DNA from: Phycicoccus avicenniae
GTDB lineage: Bacteria > Actinomycetota > Actinomycetes > Actinomycetales > Dermatophilaceae
Assembly: GCF_018139485.1 (NCBI RefSeq)
Contig: NZ_JAGSNF010000003.1
Coordinates: forward strand, 248,001-312,000
DNA: 64,000 nucleotides
Direction: 5' to 3'
Shown here: positions 44,011-52,143 of the stretch, in pieces
How positions within the stretch are numbered: position 1 is the stretch's first letter
How the letters are laid out: each line of letters opens with the position of its first letter
The notes under the pieces: model-generated
Told to the model about the DNA's origin: nothing
Databases searched by the model: none
The model's input: only the letters and a program-made list of their open reading frames with translations
Made by a program: the position numbers and the translations under genes

Positions 44011-44026
44011 TGTGACCTACGTCACA
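44011..44026. promoter_or_regulatory. Perfect Crp/GlxR-type operator
   Basis: TGTGACCTACGTCACA fits the GlxR/Crp consensus TGTGA-N2-TA-N2-TCACA at every fixed position and has 5-base symmetric arms. It lies between rbpA and the MFS gene, centred about 94 bases upstream of the MFS start and about 123 bases upstream of rbpA. The 217-base gap 43896-44112 otherwise holds the rbpA promoter and the MFS -10. Confidence 0.65.
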
Positions 44027-44100
44027 ACCGTCCCCGGTGCCGTCCCCGGGCGGCGCCACGATGCGCGCGCGTTCTCCCGCCGGGAGAGAGTACACGTCGC

Positions 44101-44106
44101 TACCGT
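44101..44106 (+). promoter_or_regulatory. -10 hexamer of a leaderless promoter for the MFS gene
   Basis: TACCGT ends six bases before the GTG at 44113. It supports that GTG over the overlapping GTG at 44111, which is in another frame. Confidence 0.55.
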
Positions 44107-44112
44107 CTCGGT

Positions 44113-45468
44113 GTGACCACACCTCCCGCCGGCCACGTCGACGTGACCGGCCCCGCCGCGCTCGACCTCGCCGGACCCACCGCCAAGCGCCGAGTCCTCG
44201 CCTGGGGGATGTGGGACTGGGGGACCCAGCCGTTCAACACCGTCATCACGACGTTCGTCTTCTCCGTCTACATCACGGGCGAGGCCTTCGGGTCGACGAA
44301 CACGACGTCCACGGCGCTGGCCGTCTCCACCGCGGTCGCGGGTCTGCTCGTCGCGCTGCTCGCCCCGGTGCTCGGGCAGAACTCGGACCGGTCGGGCCGG
44401 ACGGTGAGCCACCTGAGGGTTCAGACCTTGGTCGTCGCCCTCCTGTCCGCCGCCCTCTTCGTCGTGCTGCCCGAGCCCGGGTTCCTCTGGGTGGGTCTCG
44501 GGCTGCTCGCCGTCGGGTCGGTCGTCTCCGAGATCGCGGGGGTCAACTACAACTCGACGATCGACCAGGTCGCGACGCCCCGGACCGTCGGCCGGGTGTC
44601 CGGCGTCGGATGGGGGATGGGCTACCTCGGCGGCATCATCGTCCTGCTGCTCATCTACGTCCTCTTCATCCAGCCCGAGGTCGGCCTCTTCGGCGTCACG
44701 GGGGAGGACGGGCTCGACATCCGGGTGTCGATGCTGGTCTGCGGGCTGTGGATCGCCCTCTTCACCGTCCCCGCCTTCCTCGTCCTCAGGGACCGTCCGC
44801 GGGAGCGCGCGCCGCGGGTGGGGGTCGCCGACTCCTACCGCCTCGTCTGGGCCTCGATCCGGGCGCTGTGGAGCTCGTCCCGGCACACGGTCTACTTCCT
44901 CATGGCTTCCGCGCTGTTCCGCGACGGGCTCGCCGGCGTCTTCGCCTTCGGGGCGGTGCTCGCCGCGGGCACCTTCGGGCTCTCGGCGGCCGACGTCATC
45001 GTCTTCGGAGCCGCGGCCAACATCGTCGCGGGCGTCGCGACGATGCTCTTCGGGATGCTCGACGACCGGCTCGGGCCGAAGCGGGTCATCCTCGTCTCGC
45101 TCGCCGCGCTCGTCGTCCTCGGGCTCGGGATCTTCGTGTTCCACGACGGGGGCGCCGTCGTCTTCTGGACGCTCGGCCTGCTCATGACGGTGTTCGTCGG
45201 CCCGGCCCAGGCCGCGTCCCGCAGCTTCCTCGCGCGTCTGGTGCCGCAGGGCAAGGGCGGTGAGATCTTCGGTCTGTACGCGACGACCGGCCGGGTCGTG
45301 TCGTTCCTGTCGCCGCTCGCCTTCGGCGTGTTCATCGCCCTCGGCGCCGCGGTGACGGGGGAGGAGAACACCCAGTACTGGGGGATCCTCGGGATCGTCC
45401 TCATCCTCGCGGCCGGCTTCGCCGTGATGCTCCCGGTCAAGGAGCACGGCGAGCACCGCGTCGGCTAG
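44113..45468 (+). CDS. MFS transporter of the UMF1/Atg22-like type
   Basis: 451 residues with about 12 membrane segments, the opening RVLAWGMWDWGTQPFNTVITTFVFSVYI matching the UMF1 (Atg22-like) family, and a later FGLYATTGRVVSFLSPLAFGVF. In eukaryotes the relative Atg22 exports amino acids from vacuoles; bacterial substrates are not established. GTG start supported by the -10 six bases upstream. A perfect Crp/GlxR-type operator lies in the upstream gap, suggesting carbon-source control. Confidence 0.9.
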   Translation: MTTPPAGHVDVTGPAALDLAGPTAKRRVLAWGMWDWGTQPFNTVITTFVFSVYITGEAFGSTNTTSTALAVSTAVAGLLVALLAPVLGQNSDRSGRTVSHLRVQTLVVALLSAALFVVLPEPGFLWVGLGLLAVGSVVSEIAGVNYNSTIDQVATPRTVGRVSGVGWGMGYLGGIIVLLLIYVLFIQPEVGLFGVTGEDGLDIRVSMLVCGLWIALFTVPAFLVLRDRPRERAPRVGVADSYRLVWASIRALWSSSRHTVYFLMASALFRDGLAGVFAFGAVLAAGTFGLSAADVIVFGAAANIVAGVATMLFGMLDDRLGPKRVILVSLAALVVLGLGIFVFHDGGAVVFWTLGLLMTVFVGPAQAASRSFLARLVPQGKGGEIFGLYATTGRVVSFLSPLAFGVFIALGAAVTGEENTQYWGILGIVLILAAGFAVMLPVKEHGEHRVG

Positions 45469-45484
45469 GAGAGCGAGGCTCCGC

Positions 45485-47002
45485 TCAGCCGGCGAACTCC
45501 CAGTGCCACGGCTCGGGGAGCGACCCCCCGGCGCCGGCCCAGGACGGGTGGAACCAGCCGTACAGCGGGGCGTTCTGGCGCATCCACTGATGGGCGGGGG
45601 AGCCGAAGTCCTGGACGCCACCGCAGAGGTCGACGGCGCGGCCCAGCCCGTGGCGTGAGGTGCCCGGCGTCGCGGCCATGTGCCCGTGGCTGCCCTTGAT
45701 CGCGACCTGCTCCGGGAGCGAGCGGTAGGAGTCGGTGACGCACAGAGGGGTGCCGGTCTGTGCGGCGTACGCCTTGCTCAGGGCGTTGAAGGAGGCCGCG
45801 GCCTCGGGGGAGAGGCGCTCGCCGGGCTGGCGCCACACGGGGCAGAGGGCACTCGAGGGGAAGAGACCGTTGGCGAACGTGCCGGTCTCGTCGGTGCAGG
45901 GCTTGCCGACGTCGGCGGTGTCGACGACGGCGCCGCTGAGGGCGGCCCGCAGCCGCTCGGCCGCGGCCTTGGCCTCGGGGGTGCGGGCCCCGACGAGGAT
46001 GTTCGCCACCGGGCCCGCCTTGTCGACCTCGGCCATCTGCAGCTTGCGGAGCTCGCCGACACGGGCCCGCTGGGCCTTGAGCAGCGTCTCGAGCCGCTCG
46101 CTGTCCTTCTCGATCCGGGTCCGGGCCTCGCGCGCGGTCTTTTCCGCCTCGTCGGCGGCCTCGGTGAGCCGCTCCTGCTCGGCGGTGAGGCTGCGCACCT
46201 CGGCGACGGCGCGGGTGCGCTGGTCGGTGAGGTAGGCGAGGTCGCCGAGCGGGTTGCCGGCCTCGTCCTCCTCGGACTGCATCGCGTCGAGCATGCCCTC
46301 GAGGTCGGCGTGCTCGCCCCCGCTGTAGACGTCGAAGGCCCAGCTGCGCATGATCGCCCGGGCCTTGGCGAGCCGGGCCTCGAGCGAGATGAGGTCGCGG
46401 TGGGCCTGCGAGGACTCCTCGCTGGCCGCGTCCTCGGCGTCGGTCGCGGCCGCGAGGGACTCCAGGACGTCGTTGGAGCGGTCCGAGAGACGGTCCATGC
46501 GGCGCATCTCGACGGCGACCTCGGACGAGGACTCCTCGAGGATCGCGGCGATCCGCTCGGCCTCGGCGATCTGGGCCGCGAGGACCTCACCCGCGAGGGG
46601 GGCCGGGGCGTCGGGCTCGGCGTGCCCGCTCTCGGGCTCCGGCGGCGGGGGTGCGTCGTCCGAGGAGGGCGGCGTGCTCGGTGACGGGGCCGGCGAGGAG
46701 GTGGTCGGCGAGGGGGTCCGGGTGGCCGACGGCGAGGGAGTCGACGTCGGGGTGGGGGTCGGCGTCGGGCTCGCGCTGGGCGTGGCCGACGCGGTCTCGT
46801 CGGAGGCGAAGGTGAGGTCACCGGAGTCGGCGACGGCGGGGGCGAGCGAGCCCAGCACCGCGAGCGCCGCGACGACCGTCACGGCAGCACCGCGCACGAT
46901 GGCTCCAGCACCGAGCGAACGCACCAACAACCTGCTTCCTGTCGACAGCACGGGCCGCAACCAACCCCGGGCGCGCCCTGCTCCGCGCCCTCCGTCGAGC
47001 AT
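45485..47002 (-). CDS. Secreted coiled-coil protein with C-terminal M15 (VanY-like) peptidase domain
   Basis: 505 residues: signal peptide ending about PAVADS, then a long Ser/Thr/Pro low-complexity region, a coiled coil (about 130-320) and a peptidase with SRHGLGRAVDL (SxHxxGxAxD) and EPWHWEF (ExxHxEF), the M15B zinc ligands. It probably cleaves peptidoglycan cross-links or D-Ala-D-Ala, with the coiled coil as regulator, as in FtsEX-controlled hydrolases, which is inference. ATG at 47002 has a GAGG site; the GTG at 47011 is nine bases earlier. It faces the MFS gene end to end. Confidence 0.87.
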   Translation of the reverse strand: MLDGGRGAGRARGWLRPVLSTGSRLLVRSLGAGAIVRGAAVTVVAALAVLGSLAPAVADSGDLTFASDETASATPSASPTPTPTPTSTPSPSATRTPSPTTSSPAPSPSTPPSSDDAPPPPEPESGHAEPDAPAPLAGEVLAAQIAEAERIAAILEESSSEVAVEMRRMDRLSDRSNDVLESLAAATDAEDAASEESSQAHRDLISLEARLAKARAIMRSWAFDVYSGGEHADLEGMLDAMQSEEDEAGNPLGDLAYLTDQRTRAVAEVRSLTAEQERLTEAADEAEKTAREARTRIEKDSERLETLLKAQRARVGELRKLQMAEVDKAGPVANILVGARTPEAKAAAERLRAALSGAVVDTADVGKPCTDETGTFANGLFPSSALCPVWRQPGERLSPEAAASFNALSKAYAAQTGTPLCVTDSYRSLPEQVAIKGSHGHMAATPGTSRHGLGRAVDLCGGVQDFGSPAHQWMRQNAPLYGWFHPSWAGAGGSLPEPWHWEFAG

Positions 47003-47226
47003 AGGTGTCACCTCGACGCGGCGGCACCCGTTGGGTCGGCCGAACGGACCGTTCCCGCGGTGCGATCGTCACATCAGCATCATGAGTCACACGAGTACCT
47101 CGGGCAGGACGCCGTGGTCGTCCACAGGCCCCGCCGGCCACCGTCCCCCGTCCACAGTCCGGGCGCGGCCGTGGCGGGGGAGGGCGGCCGCCGGTTGGCT
47201 GGACCGAGGACCGGGGAGGAGAGGCG

Positions 47227-47568
47227 ATGAGCGGGACGGATGTCAACGAGGTGCACCTCGTGGGACGGGTCACGGCGGTGGGGGAGGTGACCGAGCTCCC
47301 GAGCGGGGACCTCGTGCACTCCCTGCGGGTGACCGTGCGACGGGTCGGCCGGGGGAACGGACGCACGGTGGTCGACGCGGTCGACGTCGCGTGCTGGAGC
47401 GCCGCGACGCGGCGGGTGGCCGGGCGGCTCGTGGTCCAGGACCGGGTGGAGGTGACCGGCGCGCTGCGGCGACGGTTCTTCCGCACCGGCGGCGGCGCGG
47501 CGAGCCGGTATGAGGTCGAGGCCCACCGCATCCGCCGCGCACCGTCGACCGGGGGCCCGTCCGGCTAG
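47227..47568 (+). CDS. Single-stranded DNA-binding protein paralogue, lacking the acidic tip
   Basis: 113 residues with an OB-fold (NEVHLVGRVTAVGEVTELPSGD, VVDAVDVACWSAATRRV and DRVEVTGALRRRFF). It is shorter than the main SSB, and the C-terminal acidic tip (normally DDDIPF) that recruits other proteins is missing; it ends in a Pro/Gly-rich sequence. A secondary SSB is the likely role, perhaps for replication of mobile DNA or recombination. ATG with a GGAGGAGA site. Its stop shares a CTAG palindrome with the convergent DUF3105 gene. Confidence 0.85.
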   Translation: MSGTDVNEVHLVGRVTAVGEVTELPSGDLVHSLRVTVRRVGRGNGRTVVDAVDVACWSAATRRVAGRLVVQDRVEVTGALRRRFFRTGGGAASRYEVEAHRIRRAPSTGGPSG

Positions 47569-48095
47569 CCCTCGGGCTGCGGGGTGGCCGTCGTGCCGTC
47601 CGTGCCGGCGTGACAGGGCGCCCCCGGCTCGAGGGTGTCCGGCCCCTGCCGGTAGGCGACGACGAACTCCTTCAGCCGCGGGTCGTCGACCCCGTCGAGA
47701 GCGACCTGGGCGCCCCAGGCCGTCGCGACGACGGGCGCCTCGAGCCCGGGGTAGGGGGAGACGACGACGTAGGTGTCCGGGAGCGAGGCGACGAGCGCGT
47801 CCACCTGGTCCGCGGCCGTGTCCGGGCGGTAGGCCACCCAGACCGCGCCGTGCTCGAGTGAGTGCACCGCGTTCTCGTCCGGCACCGGCTCGTCGTAGAC
47901 CCCGCAGTCCAACCACGTCGGGTGGTGCGGGCCCCCGGCGCCCGGCGTCATCGGGTAGTCCACGGGCGTCGTCACGTGCGACGGCTCGAGGTCCCACGTC
48001 ACGAGGCCGTCGATGTCGGGGGTGTCGTCCCCGCTCCCGCACCCGGTGAGGCCGGCGAGGGCGAGCGACGCGGCGGCGACCGGTCCGGCCCTCAC
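47565..48095 (-). CDS. DUF3105 lipoprotein
   Basis: 176 residues with a lipobox (LTGC, Cys19), so it should sit on the outer membrane face. DUF3105 has conserved His, Cys and Glu residues (PHHPTWLDCGVYD and HSLEHGAVWVAYRP) that look like a metal site. Function unknown. It starts inside the end of DUF305 (GTG at 48095) and belongs to a three-gene operon with DUF305 and a second DUF3105. It is more similar to that second copy than to anything else in the window. Confidence 0.87.
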   Translation of the reverse strand: MRAGPVAAASLALAGLTGCGSGDDTPDIDGLVTWDLEPSHVTTPVDYPMTPGAGGPHHPTWLDCGVYDEPVPDENAVHSLEHGAVWVAYRPDTAADQVDALVASLPDTYVVVSPYPGLEAPVVATAWGAQVALDGVDDPRLKEFVVAYRQGPDTLEPGAPCHAGTDGTTATPQPEG

Positions 48096-48730
48096 GCCGG
48101 GGCTCGCTCCTCGAGCATGCCTTCCATGAGCGTGATCTCCGCACTCTGGGCGTTCTCCATCGCGCGGGCGAGGCTGCGCACCTCGTCGGTGCGCGCGTCC
48201 GCGACGGCCGCGATCGCCATGTCGACCCCGCCGCGGTGGTGGGCGATCATCAGCTCGAGGAAGAGCCGCTCGGCCTCGACGCCGCTCGCGGCCCGCAGGT
48301 CGTCGAGCTGCTCGGGGGTGGCCAGCCCGGGCATCGGCTGCCCCGCCTCGACATGGGCGGCGTGCTCACCGCCGACCCAGGCCATCTCGGGGGACGAGCC
48401 GGTCTGGGGGAGACCCCACTGCCGCAGCCAGCCGTACATCTGTCCGGCCTGCTGCTGCTGGCTCGTGATGATGTCGAAGGCGAGCGTGCGCACCGCCGGG
48501 TCCTGCGTGCGGTCGCGCACGATGAAGGACATCTCGACCGCCTGCAGGTGGTGCTTCTGCATGTCCCGGGCGAACCCGGCGTCGACCCCGAAGTCCGGCA
48601 CCGTCGGCCCCGACTGACGGGTGACGGCCCAGCCGAGCGTCACCCCGAGCGCGAGGGCGAGCACGGCGACGACCGCGACGACGCCGCGGCCGACGCCCGT
48701 GCGCCCGGGCTCGAGGTGGTCCTCAGTCAC
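48092..48730 (-). CDS. DUF305 family protein, membrane-anchored
   Basis: 212 residues: short cytoplasmic N-terminus, one membrane segment (about 16-38), then an extracytoplasmic helical DUF305 domain. The domain carries MQKHHLQAVEMS and MIAHHRGGVDMA, two HH-M motifs. A cyanobacterial DUF305 protein (CopM) binds copper, so copper or another soft metal is the likely ligand. GTG start overlaps the end of the following upstream gene by four bases. Function in this species not established. Confidence 0.85.
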   Translation of the reverse strand: MTEDHLEPGRTGVGRGVVAVVAVLALALGVTLGWAVTRQSGPTVPDFGVDAGFARDMQKHHLQAVEMSFIVRDRTQDPAVRTLAFDIITSQQQQAGQMYGWLRQWGLPQTGSSPEMAWVGGEHAAHVEAGQPMPGLATPEQLDDLRAASGVEAERLFLELMIAHHRGGVDMAIAAVADARTDEVRSLARAMENAQSAEITLMEGMLEERAPA

Positions 48731-49377
48731 GACGAGGGCTGCTCCATCGCCGCGCCGCCCATCCCGGACTCGTCGGTGCCGCCGGTGCACGCGGCGCCCG
48801 GCTCGGGGGTCTGCGGACCCTGGCGGTAGTCACGGACGAACTGCTCGAGACGCCGGTCGTCGACGCCGTCGAGCTCGAGCTGGACGCCCCAGGCCGAGGC
48901 GACGACCGGCGCCTGCAGGCCCTCCATGGGGGAGACGATCATGTACGTGTCCGGCACGCTGTCGACGAGGGCCTCGACCTGGTCGGCCGGCAGGTCGGGA
49001 CGGTAGGTGACCCAGACGGCACCGTGCTCGAGCGAGTGGACCGCGTGGTTGGCCGGCACCTCGACGTCGTAGACGCCGCAGTTGAGCCACACCGGGTGGT
49101 GGTTGCCACCGACCGGCGGGGTCTGGTCGTACTCGACGGGCTCGGTCACGTGGTCCGCGGTGAGCCCGTCGAACTCCTGGACGGCGTCGAGCGTCGGCCG
49201 GGTGGAGACGTCGCGGTAGATCGTCACGCCGACGATGCCGGCGATGACGAGGACGACCCCGGCGATGCCGCCGACGAGCAGGAGGCGGGAGCGGCGCTCC
49301 TTGGCGGCCTGCTGCTTCTTCATCGCCTCGAGGGCGTCACGGTTCTTGCGCCCGGACGTGCCGGAGTTCTTGCTCAC
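48727..49377 (-). CDS. DUF3105 protein with N-terminal membrane anchor
   Basis: 216 residues. Basic N-terminus, membrane helix about 33-55, then a DUF3105 domain with GGNHHPVWLNCGVYD and HSLEHGAVWVTYRPD. GTG start with an AGGAG site nine bases upstream. It starts the DUF3105-DUF305-DUF3105 operon. The end of its domain matches the other DUF3105 at 39 of 56 residues in the C-terminal stretch by my own hand alignment, so the pair came from a duplication, one copy as lipoprotein and one with a helix. Confidence 0.87.
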   Translation of the reverse strand: MSKNSGTSGRKNRDALEAMKKQQAAKERRSRLLLVGGIAGVVLVIAGIVGVTIYRDVSTRPTLDAVQEFDGLTADHVTEPVEYDQTPPVGGNHHPVWLNCGVYDVEVPANHAVHSLEHGAVWVTYRPDLPADQVEALVDSVPDTYMIVSPMEGLQAPVVASAWGVQLELDGVDDRRLEQFVRDYRQGPQTPEPGAACTGGTDESGMGGAAMEQPSS

Positions 49378-49537
49378 GGTGGTTGGCTCCTGGGTCGGTG
49401 TCGTGTCTCGGCATCGGCCGTCGCGCCACGGGGCGCACCCGGTCCAGCGAACGGACCGCGGGACGGGTTCCCAGGATCCCACGGTTTCCTGGACGGCTCA
49501 CGCGAGACCGACGGAGCGGCGGCCACCGGGAACCCGT

Positions 49538-49585
49538 GAGATAGCCACCGAAAACGCCGATAATCCACATTATGTCAATACGGCG
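49538..49585. promoter_or_regulatory. AT-rich island with a consensus -35 and a small dyad
   Basis: In this GC-rich window the tract stands out. It has TTGACA on the minus strand (49578-49573) and ATAAT-CCAC-ATTAT at about 49560-49573. No good -10 follows, so it may or may not drive the DUF3105 operon 160 bases further. The rest of 49378-49617 is GC-rich without other features. Confidence 0.3.
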
Positions 49586-49617
49586 GAGCTGGAGCAGCCC
49601 GGTGCCCCTCCCGGCCC

Positions 49618-50584
49618 TCAGTCCACGCCCGCCGCGGCCAGCACCTCGTGCGGCGTGTGGGTCCCCGGCGGCCTCCCCTCCCGCGTCGCTGCGAGCACGA
49701 GCCGGGTGAGCGCCGCGTTGACCGGCGTCGGGACCCCGGCCCGCGCACCGATCCGGACGACCTCGCCGTTCAGCGCGTCGACCTCCGAGGTGCCCGTCCC
49801 GCGCGCCAGGCTCTGCCACGTCGAGCTGCCCGGGCGGTCCCGTCCGGCGATCGGCCGGACCCGCAGGACGTCGGCGCGACGGGCCCGGTCCTCGTCCTCG
49901 CTCGCGTGGGCGATCCCGGCGGCGGCGAGGACGGCGCGCCCCTCCTCGCCGGTCCGTCGCAGCAGGTCGCTCCCCCGTCCGGCGTCCCCGCACAGCGCGA
50001 CGACAGCGTTGCCGAGGTTCATGAGCAGCTTCGTGTGCTTCCAGCGCGCGATGTCCGGCACCGCCCGGCTGTCGACGCCCGCCCCGCGGAACACCGCCGC
50101 GACGGCGTCGTCGACCGCGTCGACGCCCCCCGGGCCACCGCCCGACGTCGACCATGCCGACGGTCGGCGTCGAGAACGCCAGCACCTCCCCCGGCGAGAG
50201 GTGCGCGGCGGGCATCATGACGAGCCCGCCGTGGACGTCGGAGCACGACCTCGCCACGACCTCCTCGTTCGTCACCCCGTTCTGGGCGCACACGACGGGG
50301 ACGTCACGCAGGTGACCGGCGCCGAGCGAGGCCGCGACAGCCTCGGTGTCCTGGCTCTTCACCGTGAGCAGGACGACGTCGACGTCGGGCGCGTCGGCCA
50401 CGTCACCGACACACGGCAGCGGCACGGTGACGTCCTCCTCCGGGGTCAGCAGCCGCAGACCGTCGCGGACGACCGCCGAACGGTGCTCCCCGCGCGCGAC
50501 CGCGGTGACCTCGTGCCCGGCCCGGGCGAGCCGGACCGCGAGGGTCCCTCCGATGGCACCGATCCCGACGACGAGTACGCGCAT
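49618..50584 (-). pseudogene. 2-dehydropantoate 2-reductase-like gene (PanE/ApbA), frameshifted
   Basis: Reading from the ATG at 50584 gives the NADPH-binding start (VVGIGAIGGTLAVRLARAGHEVTAVARG) and domain 1. The remaining domain (ARWKHTKLLMNLGNAVVALC, with the catalytic Lys, and SSTWQSLARG) lies in the other frame, ending at 49618. One extra base fixes it: removing one C from the run C6 at 50126-50131 joins both parts into 321 codons. Ketopantoate reductase makes pantoate for CoA. The frameshift could be a sequencing error, an inactivating mutation or a phase-variable tract. The mutated frame continues into an Arg-rich extension. Confidence 0.8.
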
Positions 50585-50652
50585 GCCCGCGATCCTGCCC
50601 TCTCCCCCGGTCGAATCGGCGCACCGGCCCGCCGATGCCTAGAGTCGGCACC

Positions 50653-51381
50653 GTGACCGGCGACGCGCTGCCCCTGGGCTACACCAACCGCACCGGCCGC
50701 CCGCGCGGGCTCGTGACACGGGCGCTGGGCGTCGTCCTCCCGGGCGTGCGGTCGGTCAACGGGCACGCGGAGCGGTACGCCGACGCGTGGAGCGCCCACA
50801 ACCGGGACGCTCTCGCCGCCCCCGGCCGGCGCTGGGTCGTCCTCGGCGACTCGATGTCCCAGTCGGTCGGCGCCTCGTCGTGGGACGCCGGGTGGGTCGA
50901 CGTCGCGGCCGCCACCCTGCGGGACGAGGGCCACCCCCTCACCGTCGTCAACCTCTCGGCGACCGGTGCCCGGACCCGGGACGTGCTCGACCAGCAGCTC
51001 CCGGTCCTGCGCGACCTGCCGCCCGCCGACTCGCCCGACGACGACCTCGTCACCGTCATGGTCGGCTCCAACGACCTGTTCGCCGGTGGCGCGGTGCGAC
51101 GGCGCCTGCCGGACGCCTTCGGCGAGCTCGTGACGGCCCTCCCCCGCGGCAGTGTCATCGCCTCGCTCCCCCAGCCGCGGACGGCGGCCCAGCAGGCGAA
51201 CCGTCATCTCGAGGACGCCTCCGCGAGAGGCGATCTCATGATGGTCGACATGCGCGCCGAGGGTCCGACGTCCTGGCGGGGCCGGCTCGCGACGGACTTC
51301 TTCCACCCGAACGACGCGGGCTACGTCGAGATCGCCCGAGCCTTCCTGCCGACCCTGCGCCGGGCGCTCGCCCAGCGGTGA
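50653..51381 (+). CDS. SGNH/GDSL-type hydrolase
   Basis: 242 residues with GDSMSQSVG (Ser nucleophile), GSNDLFAGG and DFFHPNDAGY (Asp and His of the catalytic dyad), the four-block SGNH pattern. No signal peptide is visible, so it is likely cytoplasmic; substrate unknown. GTG start with -10 TAGAGT ending seven bases before it. It faces the amino acid transporter operon end to end across six bases. Confidence 0.88.
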   Translation: MTGDALPLGYTNRTGRPRGLVTRALGVVLPGVRSVNGHAERYADAWSAHNRDALAAPGRRWVVLGDSMSQSVGASSWDAGWVDVAAATLRDEGHPLTVVNLSATGARTRDVLDQQLPVLRDLPPADSPDDDLVTVMVGSNDLFAGGAVRRRLPDAFGELVTALPRGSVIASLPQPRTAAQQANRHLEDASARGDLMMVDMRAEGPTSWRGRLATDFFHPNDAGYVEIARAFLPTLRRALAQR

Positions 51382-51387
51382 CCGCCC

Positions 51388-52143
51388 TCAGAGGACCTTG
51401 GAGAGGAAGGACTGGGTGCGCTCCTCCTGGGGGTCGCCGAGGACCGTGCGGGGGTCGCCCTCCTCGACGATGACGCCGCCGTCCATGAAGACGAGCTTGT
51501 GGCCGACCTCACGGGCGAAGCCCATCTCGTGGGTGACGACCATCATCGTCATGCCCTCCGAGGCGAGGTCCTTCATGACACCGAGGACGTCCCCGACGAG
51601 CTCGGGGTCCAGCGCGGACGTCGGCTCGTCGAAGAGCATGAGGTCGGGGTCCATCGACAGGGCACGGGCGATGGCGATGCGCTGCTGCTGTCCGCCGGAC
51701 AGGTGGGCCGGGTAGGAGTCCTCGCGCTCGGCGAGGCCGACCTTCTCGAGGTTCCTGCGCGCGACCTCCACGGCCTCGTCCTTCTTCCGCTTCTTGACCT
51801 TCGTCTGGGCGACGGTGAGGTTGTCGAGCACGCTGAGGTGCGGGAAGAGGTTGAACTGCTGGAACACCATCCCGATCCGGGCCCGGAGCGCGTCGAGGTC
51901 GATGTCGGGGTCGGTGACCTCGACCCCCTCGACGAAGACCTTGCCGGAGGTCGGCTCCTCGAGCCGGTTGATGCAGCGCAGCAGCGTGGACTTGCCGGAC
52001 CCGGACGGCCCGATGACGCAGACGACGGTGCCGCGGTCGACGTGGAAGTCGATGCCGGTGAGCACCTGGTTGTCTCCGAAGTACTTGTGCAGCTGCTGGA
52101 CGTCGATCGCCGGGGCGTTCTCGTCGACGGTGATCTGGGACAT
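51388..52143 (-). CDS. Polar amino acid ABC transporter ATP-binding subunit
   Basis: 251 residues with Walker A GPSGSGKS (45-52), LSGGQQQR signature and [10 protein letters not shown], matching the GlnQ/GltL family of polar amino acid importers. It energises the permease encoded upstream (stop and start codons overlap by one base). Expected cargo glutamate, glutamine or a similar polar amino acid; specificity is set by the binding protein. Confidence 0.94.
   Translation of the reverse strand: MSQITVDENAPAIDVQQLHKYFGDNQVLTGIDFHVDRGTVVCVIGPSGSGKSTLLRCINRLEEPTSGKVFVEGVEVTDPDIDLDALRARIGMVFQQFNLFPHLSVLDNLTVAQTKVKKRKKDEAVEVARRNLEKVGLAEREDSYPAHLSGGQQQRIAIARALSMDPDLMLFDEPTSALDPELVGDVLGVMKDLASEGMTMMVVTHEMGFAREVGHKLVFMDGGVIVEEGDPRTVLGDPQEERTQSFLSKVL

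Noticed and set aside
43994-44030. Wider inverted repeat CGGTTGT ... ACAACCG around the Crp-type site
   Set aside because: Its centre (about 44012) does not match the centre of the operator (44018.5), so it is probably a coincidence.
49374-49568. 64-codon minus-strand frame in the gap before the DUF3105 operon
   Set aside because: Starts in the AT-rich island, is Arg/Pro/Ser-rich downstream, and has no ribosome binding site.
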